A DNA stretch of 64,000 nt from NCBI GenBank assembly GCA_030524635.1, contig JAUNGG010000010.1:16343-80342 (forward strand). Direction: 5' to 3'. The DNA is from Lachnospiraceae bacterium. Its GTDB lineage: Bacteria > Bacillota > Clostridia > Lachnospirales > Lachnospiraceae. A program made the position numbers and the translations under genes. This document shows, piece after piece, positions 25,898 through 33,612 of the stretch. The first letter of the stretch is position 1. Each line of letters opens with the position of its first letter. A model generated the notes under the pieces. The model did not search any database and had not been told where the DNA came from. It was given only the letters and a program-made list of their open reading frames with translations.

Positions 25898-28189
25898 ATG
25901 TATGTAGGAAAAAAAGTAACTCGTGTGGATGCCTATGACAAGGTGATCGGACGCACGAAGTATACCGACGACCTGTGTGACAAAGGCGCCTATATTGCAC
26001 AGGTTCTGCACGCTACGATTGCTCACGGAAAGGTGGTTTCCATCGACACCTCCCAGGCAGAGAAAATCCCGGGAGTCATCAAAGTATTTACCTGCTTTGA
26101 TGTAACGGAAAAACACTATTTTCCAACCGCCGGCCATCCCTGGTCCACCGATCCGGACCATCAGGACGTTGCAGACCGCCTGGTCTTAACAGAGGATGTA
26201 AAATTTTACGGTGATGATATCGCAGCTGTTGTAGCAGAAGATGAGGTGGCGGCAGCCCAGGCGATCCGTGCCATTAAGGTCACCTATGATGAATATCCTT
26301 TTGTTCTGGATGTACAGGAGGCCATGAAGGACGGCGCTCCCCAGCTTCACAAGGATTATCCCAACAACATTTTAAAGCACACCTCCATCCGAAATGGAAA
26401 TTATGAAGAGGCGATTAAGGAGCCTGGACTGATCAAGGTAGAGGGCTGGTATGAAACGCCTACTGTCCAGCACTGCCATATCGAAAATTTCATCTGTACG
26501 GCTCAGATGGAGGGCGACCGGATCACGGTAGTTTCCTCCACCCAGATCCCCCACATTGTGCGCCGGGTAGTCGGTCAGGCCCTTGGCGTGGAATGGGGCA
26601 AGATCCGGGTGATCAAGCCTTATATCGGAGGCGGCTTTGGAAATAAGCAGGATGTGCTGTATGAACCCCTCTGCGCATGGCTGTGTATGCAGCTGGGCGG
26701 ACATCTGATCAAGCTGGATGTTCCCAGAGAGGACACCTTTGTATCCAACCGGGTGCGCCACGCCATCCGCAGCCACATTGTTTCATGGGTACGCCCGGAC
26801 GGCACCTTCGTAGCTCGGAAGCTGGAAGCTTTCTCCGACCAGGGCGCTTACGCTTCCCACGGACACAGCATTGCGGCAAAGGGCGCCGGCGCATTCCCTC
26901 AGCTTTACCCTTGTAAGAATGTAGAGGTGGATGCCTATACAGTATTTACCAATAAATCCGTGGCCGGAGCCATGCGGGGATACGGCATTCCCCAGGCTAT
27001 GTGGGCAGTGGAATGTCATACCGAGGATGTGATCGCCCGGTTAGGGCTGGATCCCATTGAATTCCGCCGCAGGAATGTAATGCCCGTAGGCTATGTGGAC
27101 CCATTTTCCAAGAATGAACTGTACCATGATACCTTTAACCAGTGTCTGGATAAAGCCATGGAAGCCATCGACTATAAGCGCAAATATCAGGAATACCAGA
27201 ACCAGACCGGGGACATCCGGCGCGGAATCGGCGTATCCATCTTCTGGTACAATACCGCTGTCTGGCCGATTTCACTGGAAACCTCATCATGCCGTATGGT
27301 GCTGAATCAGGACGGCTCCCTGCAGGTTCAGTTAGGCGAGACGGAGATCGGCCAGGGCGCTGATACCGCCTATACCCAGATGACGGCAGACGTACTGGGA
27401 GTTCCGCTGGAAAGCGTCCATGTGGTTTCCTGCCAGGATACCGATGTAACGCCTTTCGGCACCGGCGCCTATGCCTCCCGGCAGACCTACACCGCCGGCT
27501 ATGCCATCCGCCAGACCGCCCTTCTTCTGAAGGAGCGCATCTTAAGCTATGCCCATGAGCTGACCAGAATGCCGGAATATAACCTGAATATTGTAAATGG
27601 AAACATTGTCCGCACCACAGACGGAAGAATTCTCATCTCCCTGTCCCAGCTTGCACAGGAAGCACTGTACAGCCTGACCAACAGCAAGCATCTGACTGCA
27701 GAAAGCACGGCTCAGATCAAATCCAATGCCTATTCCTTCGGCTGCACCATTGCTGAGGTGGAGGTGGATATCCCCATGTGCAAGGTTAAGCTGCTGGATA
27801 TTGTCAATGTCCATGATGCCGGAACTTTGATCAACCCGGCTTTGGCTGAGGCCCAGGTACACGGCGGCATGAGCATGGGAATCGGTTTTGGCTTATCGGA
27901 AAAGCTGATGTTCGATCCTAAGACAGGCCGGGCGTTAAATAATAACCTGCTGGACTATAAGCTGTCCACCTTTATGGATCACCCCCGCCTGAAGGCATTA
28001 TTTGTAGAAAATCCAGAACCAACCAGCGCCTTTGGAACAAAAGCCCTGGGCGAGCCGCCTACCTGCTCCGTGGCTCCGGCCATCCGCAACGCAATCTACC
28101 AGGCAACTGGAGTCGCAGTCAATGAAGCGCCGGTGAACCCCCATAATCTGTTCCGCAGATTTACGGAAGAAGGCATGTTTAACAAATAA
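25898..28189 (+). CDS. Molybdenum hydroxylase large subunit (xanthine dehydrogenase XdhA-like)
   Basis: Catalytic subunit binding the molybdopterin cytosine dinucleotide cofactor, 763 residues. N-terminal a/b-hammerhead domain (GRTKYTDDL). Cofactor-binding motifs are YIGGGFGNKQD, GAMRGYGIPQ and GETEIGQGADT, and the catalytic Glu lies in ALGEPPTCSVAPA near the C-terminus. Forms a heterotrimer with the FAD and 2Fe-2S subunits that follow. Annotated by habit as xanthine dehydrogenase, but motif differences mean it could oxidise another purine or N-heterocycle. ATG 25898 follows a perfect AAAGGAGG, whereas the longer frame starts inside the regulator gene. No maturation genes are in the window. 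Confidence 0.92.
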   Translation: MYVGKKVTRVDAYDKVIGRTKYTDDLCDKGAYIAQVLHATIAHGKVVSIDTSQAEKIPGVIKVFTCFDVTEKHYFPTAGHPWSTDPDHQDVADRLVLTEDVKFYGDDIAAVVAEDEVAAAQAIRAIKVTYDEYPFVLDVQEAMKDGAPQLHKDYPNNILKHTSIRNGNYEEAIKEPGLIKVEGWYETPTVQHCHIENFICTAQMEGDRITVVSSTQIPHIVRRVVGQALGVEWGKIRVIKPYIGGGFGNKQDVLYEPLCAWLCMQLGGHLIKLDVPREDTFVSNRVRHAIRSHIVSWVRPDGTFVARKLEAFSDQGAYASHGHSIAAKGAGAFPQLYPCKNVEVDAYTVFTNKSVAGAMRGYGIPQAMWAVECHTEDVIARLGLDPIEFRRRNVMPVGYVDPFSKNELYHDTFNQCLDKAMEAIDYKRKYQEYQNQTGDIRRGIGVSIFWYNTAVWPISLETSSCRMVLNQDGSLQVQLGETEIGQGADTAYTQMTADVLGVPLESVHVVSCQDTDVTPFGTGAYASRQTYTAGYAIRQTALLLKERILSYAHELTRMPEYNLNIVNGNIVRTTDGRILISLSQLAQEALYSLTNSKHLTAESTAQIKSNAYSFGCTIAEVEVDIPMCKVKLLDIVNVHDAGTLINPALAEAQVHGGMSMGIGFGLSEKLMFDPKTGRALNNNLLDYKLSTFMDHPRLKALFVENPEPTSAFGTKALGEPPTCSVAPAIRNAIYQATGVAVNEAPVNPHNLFRRFTEEGMFNK

Positions 28190-28204
28190 CAGGAGGTTTC
28201 GACT

Positions 28205-29092
28205 ATGTATGATATGAAAGCACTTTATGAAGCGGAAAGCGTAGAGCATGCAATCCAGCTTCTTGTAGAACATCCGGAGGCCCAGATCATCGCAGGGGGA
28301 AGTGATGTGCTTGTGCAGATGCGGGAAGGAAAACGGGCCGGAAAGGAACTGGTCAGCATCTATATGATCGATGCCATGCGGGGCGTCTCCTACGAGGAGG
28401 ACGGCAGTATCCGCATCGGCTCCCTTACCAGCTTTTCCCACATTACAAAGGATCCCATTATCCAGAAGCATATCAATGTGCTGGGGGAGGCCGTGGATAT
28501 GGTTGGCGGCCCCCAGATCCGAAACATCGGAACCATCGGCGGCAATACCTGCAACGGCGTCACTTCTGCTGACTCTGCTTCCACCCTTCATGCCTGGGAT
28601 GCCATCGTGGAGATTACCGGGCCGGAGGGCGTCCGCAGGATCCCCATTCACGACTTTTACATAAAGGCCGGAAAGGTAGACTTACGGCCGGGAGAACTGC
28701 AGACCGCCATCATCATCCCCAAGGCAGCTTACGAAGGCTACCAGGGACACTATATTAAATACGCCATGCGAAATGCCATGGATATCGCCACCACAGGCTG
28801 TTCCGTCAATGTGAAGCTGTCCCAGGATAAGAAAACCATCCTGGACGCCCGGATCGCTTACGGCGTAGCCGGCCCGGTGCCTATGCGGGCGCCCTCTGCC
28901 GAGGCCAGGATCAAGGGAAAGCCAGTTTCAAAGGCTTCCATCAAGGAATTTGCCAATGCGGTTCTGGAGGATATTAATCCTCGTGACAGCTGGAGAGCTG
29001 CCAAGGCATTCCGCCAGCATATCGCGGTAGTATTAGCAGAACGGGCGTTAACCGAATCCATTCGTCTGTCAGGAGGTGAGATAGATGAGTAA
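28205..29092 (+). CDS. Molybdenum hydroxylase FAD-binding subunit (XdhB-like)
   Basis: Medium subunit that carries FAD and passes electrons from the iron-sulfur subunit to NAD+ or another acceptor, 295 residues. FAD-binding motifs are IIAGGSDVLVQMREG and IGTIGGNTCNGVTSADSA; a CO dehydrogenase flavoprotein C-terminal domain lies from about 175 on (ARIAYGVAGPVPMRAP). Lies 15 bases after the large subunit with an AGGAGG, and its last 8 bases overlap the 2Fe-2S subunit gene. Confidence 0.92.
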   Translation: MYDMKALYEAESVEHAIQLLVEHPEAQIIAGGSDVLVQMREGKRAGKELVSIYMIDAMRGVSYEEDGSIRIGSLTSFSHITKDPIIQKHINVLGEAVDMVGGPQIRNIGTIGGNTCNGVTSADSASTLHAWDAIVEITGPEGVRRIPIHDFYIKAGKVDLRPGELQTAIIIPKAAYEGYQGHYIKYAMRNAMDIATTGCSVNVKLSQDKKTILDARIAYGVAGPVPMRAPSAEARIKGKPVSKASIKEFANAVLEDINPRDSWRAAKAFRQHIAVVLAERALTESIRLSGGEIDE

Positions 29093-29591
29093 GCAGTACA
29101 AACTGGTAACCTGTACCATTAATGGAAAAAAAGTAGAAAAAATGATCGATGTCCGGGCCTCCCTTACCGATATGCTTCGGGACGACTATCGGCTTACAAG
29201 CGTGAAAAAAGGCTGCGAGGTAGGAGAATGCGGTGCCTGCAACGTTATTATCGATGGAGAATGCTTTAATTCCTGCATTTATCTGGCCGTATGGGCAGAG
29301 GGAAAGGAGATCTTAACCCTGGAGGGGCTTGCCGGACCAAACGGCGAGATCTCCGATATCCAGCAGGCCTTTATCGACGAGGCAGCCGTACAGTGCGGCT
29401 TCTGCACCCCAGGCTTTATTATGAGCGCTGTGGAGATTCTGAATGCCAATCGGGAATTTTCCGATGATGAGATCCGCAAGCTGATGTCCGGCCATCTCTG
29501 CCGCTGCACCGGCTATGAAAATATCTTCCGCGCCGTGAAAAAGACCATGCTCCGCAGGCTGGGAAAGGATAAGGAAGCAGAAATGGTGTAG
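29085..29591 (+). CDS. Molybdenum hydroxylase 2Fe-2S subunit (XdhC-like)
   Basis: Small electron-transfer subunit, 168 residues. N-terminal plant-type ferredoxin fold with cluster ligands GCEVGECGACNV and a further Cys in the next strand. C-terminal helical domain with the second cluster (QCGFCTPGFI and HLCRCTGYENI). All eight expected cysteines are visible. ATG 29085 overlaps the end of the FAD subunit and GGAGGTGAG lies at the proper distance. Gene order Mo, FAD, FeS is the usual three-gene arrangement. Confidence 0.94.
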   Translation: MSKQYKLVTCTINGKKVEKMIDVRASLTDMLRDDYRLTSVKKGCEVGECGACNVIIDGECFNSCIYLAVWAEGKEILTLEGLAGPNGEISDIQQAFIDEAAVQCGFCTPGFIMSAVEILNANREFSDDEIRKLMSGHLCRCTGYENIFRAVKKTMLRRLGKDKEAEMV

Positions 29592-29618
29592 ACGAGTCCA
29601 CTGGTGAAATACCAGAAG

Positions 29619-29654
29619 GAGGAAAGCGTGCAGGCAAGACTGCACGCTTTCCTC
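29619..29654 (+). terminator. Bidirectional hairpin between convergent operons
   Basis: A perfect 14-bp stem (GAGGAAAGCGTGCA at 29619-29632 with 29641-29654) with an 8-base loop and a short T-containing tail on the plus strand. It ends the hydroxylase operon and lies 2 bases from the stop of the convergent regulator gene. Confidence 0.75.
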
Positions 29655-29655
29655 T

Positions 29656-30516
29656 TTACCGCACCTCTTTATCCGGCCTGATTATCACCTCATGACGGCG
29701 GATATGCTCCGCCGCACCCTTTCTGCTGGCAAGAAGAAATAAATACAGCACCTCCACAATCAGAGTAGCCGTAAGTCTGGAGAACCAGAAATGTTCCGTC
29801 AGCAGCTTTTCCCTGGTGGCAGTGATCAGCTTCACATTGCTGATCCTTGCCAAAGGGGAAGCTCCATTATTCGTCACCAGAATGATCTTTGCACCGTTCT
29901 CCCTGGCCCCTTCCGCCAGTGCCTGCAGCCTCTTTGAGGTGCCGGAATTGGAGATCACCAGCAGCACATCCTTTTTGGTCAGATTCAGGGCCCTGGCCGC
30001 TTCTCCGTCCCAGATGGTGCCGGATGCCGCCCGGATGCCAAGCTGATTCAGCTTAAATGCACAGTCCATGGCAACTGGTATGGTATTTCCCACTGCTGCC
30101 ACCTGAACCAGATCCGCCTGCTCCAGAAGACACAGCGCCTGCTCCAGCGCCGCCTCATCCATCAGATTCACTGTATCCGTCAGCTCCGCCACCTTGTTTG
30201 CCAGAATATTTTGAAGGGACTGCCCCATGTCCTTCCGGTCAATATCATTGGACACCTGAACCGCCTTCTGCTGCTCCTCCATCACCTCTTTCGCCAGAGC
30301 CATCTTCAGGCTTTGAAAGCCCTTAAAACCACATCTTCTGCAGAACCGGGAAACAGTGGCATCACTGGTGCCGCTGGCCTGAGCCAGCTCTGCCACTGTC
30401 ATATCCACCACATCCTCCTTCCGCTCCTTGATGCAGTCTGCGATCTTCTTTTCCGCTTCAAAAAAGGTATCATAGGATGCACAGATCACCCCTACCACAC
30501 TTTGGGTCTCGTTCAT
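29656..30516 (-). CDS. MurR/RpiR family transcription regulator
   Basis: About 286 residues. N-terminal helix-turn-helix (about 1-75: VAELAQASGTSDATVSRFCRR, only the core quoted) and a C-terminal SIS sugar-phosphate-binding domain at about 125-260 (VAAVGNTIPVAMDCAF, then LLVISNSGTSKRL). Such proteins sense phosphosugars and regulate sugar-acid or amino-sugar genes. Neither neighbour is obviously a phosphosugar operon, so the target is unclear. An upstream in-frame ATG (30537) has no SD; ATG 30516 follows AAGAGGGA at good spacing and is preferred. Confidence 0.9.
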   Translation of the reverse strand: MNETQSVVGVICASYDTFFEAEKKIADCIKERKEDVVDMTVAELAQASGTSDATVSRFCRRCGFKGFQSLKMALAKEVMEEQQKAVQVSNDIDRKDMGQSLQNILANKVAELTDTVNLMDEAALEQALCLLEQADLVQVAAVGNTIPVAMDCAFKLNQLGIRAASGTIWDGEAARALNLTKKDVLLVISNSGTSKRLQALAEGARENGAKIILVTNNGASPLARISNVKLITATREKLLTEHFWFSRLTATLIVEVLYLFLLASRKGAAEHIRRHEVIIRPDKEVR

Positions 30517-30558
30517 TTCTTCATCCCTCTTTTTCATGTAATTTCATTTCATGATGCC

Positions 30559-30587
30559 AGTATAGCATAGGGATTTTAAAAAAGCTA
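30559..30587 (-). promoter_or_regulatory. Extended -10 promoter of the MurR/RpiR regulator
   Basis: TGCTATACT (30559-30567, minus strand) is an extended -10 element; the -35 region is poor. Transcript start would be about 35 bases before the chosen ATG. Confidence 0.5.
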
Positions 30588-30618
30588 TAGGGAAGTTCAT
30601 CGAACCTTCCTATTATGG

Positions 30619-30657
30619 CAAAAAGCAGCCGCCGCATCATGAGGATGCAGCGGCTGT
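30619..30657 (-). terminator. Terminator of the tctC-larA-like operon
   Basis: A 13-bp stem with one wobble pair (CAGCCGCCGCATC at 30626-30638 with GATGCAGCGGCTG) followed on the minus strand by CTTTTTG, about 40 bases after the LarA-like stop. Confidence 0.8.
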
Positions 30658-30697
30658 ATGGGGAAATTAAAAAAGAGAAAACTCAGTAAATACTTTT

Positions 30698-31993
30698 CTA
30701 TCCTATGGCTCCCAGCCCAATCAGATTTCCGTCCTGATCAAACTGCAGTTCCTCCGGCTCTGATTCGATCACCAGCCCCGGATTAGCCTTTGCTTCTTCA
30801 TAATAAGCTTCGGAAAGCATAATATGTTCGATCTTCAAGCTGTTGGCGATCCGCACGATTCGGATATTTTGCTTATCGATTCCGGTGCAGGTCCGAATGC
30901 AGACCTGGATCGCTTCTTTATCATTTTTCAGAACCATAGGGATCCTGGCATTTTCTACCACTGTAGAAGTGATCAGATTCGGGTAAGTCAGGTCAAAATC
31001 CAGCTTGTCAAAAAACCGTCTTGTAGTGGCGTGGGCCATTCCCATTCCGCAGCCGCTGTGATGGCTTTCCTTGCTCAAGTCTAAAATGGCAACCCGCTGT
31101 GACTTTAACCCGCCGGAGGCATATGGCGTGACAAAGGTTCCTGTTATATTAGGGTCCATACCGCTTCCGCTGAAATTTTTTCCAATCACATCACAGATCA
31201 GCACATCACATTCCGGAACCTGGATCCTGGGCAAAAGGCTTTTAGCTTCTTCCAGAAGCTTTGGCTCCTCCGCCTCGATCTCATCGTGATTCAGCACCAC
31301 GATCTTCGCCGTTTCATCATAGGCATTTTCCAGTACAGCTACTGAAAACAAGATATTGGCATGCTTCAGAATCGCCCTTCCAAACATTGGGATATATTTT
31401 GCCATCTGGCCAAAACCGGCCTCATGGCAAACCTCCGCCCCTGCCTGCTTTCCAAGGCCGATGGTCATCATTTTCATAATACCGCTTTCATAGGGCCCGC
31501 GGAAACAAGTGTGAGGCTTAATCCGGCAGTTGATAATGATTCCGTCTGCTTCCGCAGCATCCTTTCCAATCAGGACATCCATCCCCTCTTCATTGACACC
31601 GATCTTCACCACTGTCATATTGCACTTAATGGGGCAGCCCATAGACTCTTCTGTGATGCCGAAATTCTTTAATATCTCCCTCTGCCCTTCTGCAGTGGCC
31701 CCTCCATGGCTTCCCATGGAGGCTACAATAAATGGGCTGGCGCCTTTTTCCTTTACAAAATCAACGATGGTTTTTGTAATGGTAATAATATTGGCAATCT
31801 GGCGGCTTCCCACTGTAATAGCAATCTTCATGCCCGGCTTGATCTGATCAGAAAATGGCTTTTCTATCAGGCGGCTTCGTATGATCCCGGGAATTTCCTC
31901 CGGGCAAATCTTTTCACCGGAAAAAATCTGGCGGACCTGAAACATCTTCGGAATCGAAACATGTTCCAGCAAACGTGATGTAACATTTTCCAT
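30698..31993 (-). CDS. LarA-like nickel-dependent racemase family protein
   Basis: 431 residues, the family length. It has the LarA N-terminal fold, with IVASMGSHGGATAEGQ where lactate racemase has the SxGxHR-type loop, and conserved His/Lys-containing segments such as RIKPHTCFRGPYESG and GLGKQAGAEVCHEAG. LarA binds a nickel-pincer nucleotide through a Lys and His residues; candidates are present here, but the loop sequence differs from true lactate racemase. It is probably one of the LarA homologues acting on another 2-hydroxyacid. LarB, LarC and LarE (cofactor synthesis) are not in the window. Start ATG 31993 behind AAGGAA. Follows the TctC-like gene by 117 bases. Confidence 0.8.
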   Translation of the reverse strand: MENVTSRLLEHVSIPKMFQVRQIFSGEKICPEEIPGIIRSRLIEKPFSDQIKPGMKIAITVGSRQIANIITITKTIVDFVKEKGASPFIVASMGSHGGATAEGQREILKNFGITEESMGCPIKCNMTVVKIGVNEEGMDVLIGKDAAEADGIIINCRIKPHTCFRGPYESGIMKMMTIGLGKQAGAEVCHEAGFGQMAKYIPMFGRAILKHANILFSVAVLENAYDETAKIVVLNHDEIEAEEPKLLEEAKSLLPRIQVPECDVLICDVIGKNFSGSGMDPNITGTFVTPYASGGLKSQRVAILDLSKESHHSGCGMGMAHATTRRFFDKLDFDLTYPNLITSTVVENARIPMVLKNDKEAIQVCIRTCTGIDKQNIRIVRIANSLKIEHIMLSEAYYEEAKANPGLVIESEPEELQFDQDGNLIGLGAIG

Positions 31994-32039
31994 AACTTTT
32001 CCTTCTTACCTGTGTTTCTGCGGTTTACATGAAAAGCTC

Positions 32040-32104
32040 TGCCGCCAATAGGCGGCAAAAACTTTCCTTTAAATTATGCGTCGATGCATGATCGATAGAC
32101 GCAT
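32040..32104 (-). other. Two hairpins between the TctC-like and LarA-like genes
   Basis: TGCCGCC/GGCGGCA (32040-32057) and ATGCGTC/GACGCAT (32076-32104) form two stem-loops in the 117-base gap. The first has GCTTTT after it on the minus strand. They may partially terminate or stabilise the mRNA so that the binding protein is made in excess. Confidence 0.45.
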
Positions 32105-32110
32105 GAGGAG

Positions 32111-33214
32111 TTACTGAGCCAGTTCATCAGCAATTCCCTTAATGGTGTTGTAGATCTCTTCTTCCCGTGCTTCCGTATCCGCTCCGCTTAAATAATGAGG
32201 CATCATTTCTACATTGGCAACGCCCTCTAATGCTTCCTCATCTGCTAAAATCTGCTGAACGATATTCTCATACCAGGTCACTACCTCATCCGGCGTATCC
32301 TTCGGGAAATAGAAGGAGAATTCCTGATCTGGATATACAAAATCAATTCCCTGCTCCTTCAGTGTGGGAATTTCAGAAATCACATCATAACGTTCCTCTG
32401 CAGGAACTCCTAATGCAGCAAACTGACCGGATTCCAGATAATCCTTGCAGTTTACATACGGGCCAGGCATCAGATCGATCTGTCCGGACAGCATGGCAGC
32501 AATCTTATCGGAGGTGGAACCGGCATCTACCAGGTCAAGCTCAATTCCTGCTGCTTTCTGGAATGCCAACAGCTCATAATAGGTATATGCTCCAACCTCG
32601 GTGCAGGCCTTCAGCTGGCCAGGAGCTGCCTTAGCTGCCTCGATAAAAGAATTCAGATCCGGATATTTGTCGGAATATGTATATAACTGCTGGGCCGGCT
32701 CCAAAACAAAGCTTGGGCCGATCTTAAATGCGCTGTAGTTATAATCAGTAATGCCGGCTATATTTGCCACATTTACCAGATTATGTCCATATAAAACCGT
32801 GTGTCCGTCCGGCTCTGATGCCAGAACCTGATTTGCTGCTACCGAACCAGATGCACCACTGGAATTCACTACGATAAAATCATGTCCGGTCATTTCCTTC
32901 GCATACTGAGCAAATACACGGGCGGAAAGATCTGTATCTCCACCTGCTGAAGCAGGTATTACGATGGAAACTGTGGTAGTCGGCTCCCAGTTGGTTTCCT
33001 TCAGCTCCACCTCTCCCTGAGAAGCTTCCCCCTCTGCGGCTTCTCCTGCATCTGCTTTGCTCTCTTCTGCCCCTTCTTCTGCTTCCTTGGCTGCTTCTGT
33101 GGCCGCTGCTGTGGCTGCTGCTGTTGTGGTCCCAGTGGTTCCAGAACCACCGCATCCTGCCAGGCTTAAAGCGAGCGCACCTGCAAATACCGTTGTAAAA
33201 ATTTTCTTTCTCAT
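32111..33214 (-). CDS. TctC/Bug-type solute-binding lipoprotein, orphan
   Basis: Extracytoplasmic binding protein of the tripartite tricarboxylate transporter family, 367 residues. Signal peptide with lipobox LAGC, then a 45-residue Ala/Thr/Glu-rich linker. The Bug fold is recognisable from VSIVIPASAGGDTDLSARVFAQ, VVNSSGASGSVAANQVL and PDGHTVLYG. Ligands of this family are usually carboxylates bound through the two backbone loops. The TctA and TctB membrane subunits are not adjacent, so it either pairs with a transporter elsewhere or acts as a sensor. Same operon as the LarA-like gene; ATG 33214 has GGAGAGAGG upstream. Confidence 0.88.
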   Translation of the reverse strand: MRKKIFTTVFAGALALSLAGCGGSGTTGTTTAAATAAATEAAKEAEEGAEESKADAGEAAEGEASQGEVELKETNWEPTTTVSIVIPASAGGDTDLSARVFAQYAKEMTGHDFIVVNSSGASGSVAANQVLASEPDGHTVLYGHNLVNVANIAGITDYNYSAFKIGPSFVLEPAQQLYTYSDKYPDLNSFIEAAKAAPGQLKACTEVGAYTYYELLAFQKAAGIELDLVDAGSTSDKIAAMLSGQIDLMPGPYVNCKDYLESGQFAALGVPAEERYDVISEIPTLKEQGIDFVYPDQEFSFYFPKDTPDEVVTWYENIVQQILADEEALEGVANVEMMPHYLSGADTEAREEEIYNTIKGIADELAQ

Positions 33215-33282
33215 AAACCTCTCTCCTTTGTCTTTTCGATAATCCCATTATATATTTGTGCATTTTAAATATCTATCGGCAT

Positions 33283-33311
33283 AAAATATATAATTTTATC
33301 AATATTTTCAA
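33283..33311 (-). promoter_or_regulatory. Promoter of the tctC-larA-like operon
   Basis: TTGAAA (33306-33311, minus strand), 17-base spacer, TATTTT (33283-33288). The surrounding 33215-33510 is strongly AT-rich and has no gene. Confidence 0.5.
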
Positions 33312-33314
33312 CAA

Positions 33315-33366
33315 ATTTCGGTTTATTTCATATTTTGAATTTTTTATTTCGTTTTATATTTCATAT
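33315..33366 (-). repeat. Imperfect direct repeat upstream of the tctC promoter
   Basis: ATTTCGGTTTATTTCATAT (33315-33333) and ATTTCGTTTTATATTTCATA (33346-33365) repeat with a 31-bp offset, ending 4 bases before the -35 box. The position suits an activator, most simply the Fis-type regulator encoded at 33613-35541. Confidence 0.45.
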
Positions 33367-33518
33367 CATTCATTTTTATTCCTTTTTGAATATTATTTGG
33401 ACATAATTTTAAAAATCCTCGAATTTCTTAAGTAACTCATGTGAAAAGTCCGTCTGACCGTTCCTGAAAATTTAATTCAGCAAAAGCAGTTGCAAAATGG
33501 ATCTTACTGGTTAAATAA

Positions 33519-33558
33519 TAAAAAGCTGCCGATATGAGTCAATTCCCATATCGGCAGC
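33519..33558 (-). terminator. Terminator of the PrpR-like regulator gene
   Basis: Perfect 12-bp stem (GCTGCCGATATG at 33525-33536 with 33547-33558) followed on the minus strand by TTTTTA. Confidence 0.85.
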
Positions 33559-33612
33559 CCTGCTGCATGAACCTGGTATCCTGCTTCTTTATCTTTTACC
33601 GCATTGCTCCTT

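Noticed and set aside
25898..28189. Selenocysteine-containing xanthine dehydrogenase
   Set aside because: The frame has no internal TGA and no other sign of a Sec codon.
33215..33420. sigma54 (-24/-12) promoter expected from the PrpR-like regulator
   Set aside because: No TGGCAC-N5-TTGC-like pair was seen and the regulator lacks GAFTGA. A sigma-A-type promoter fits better.
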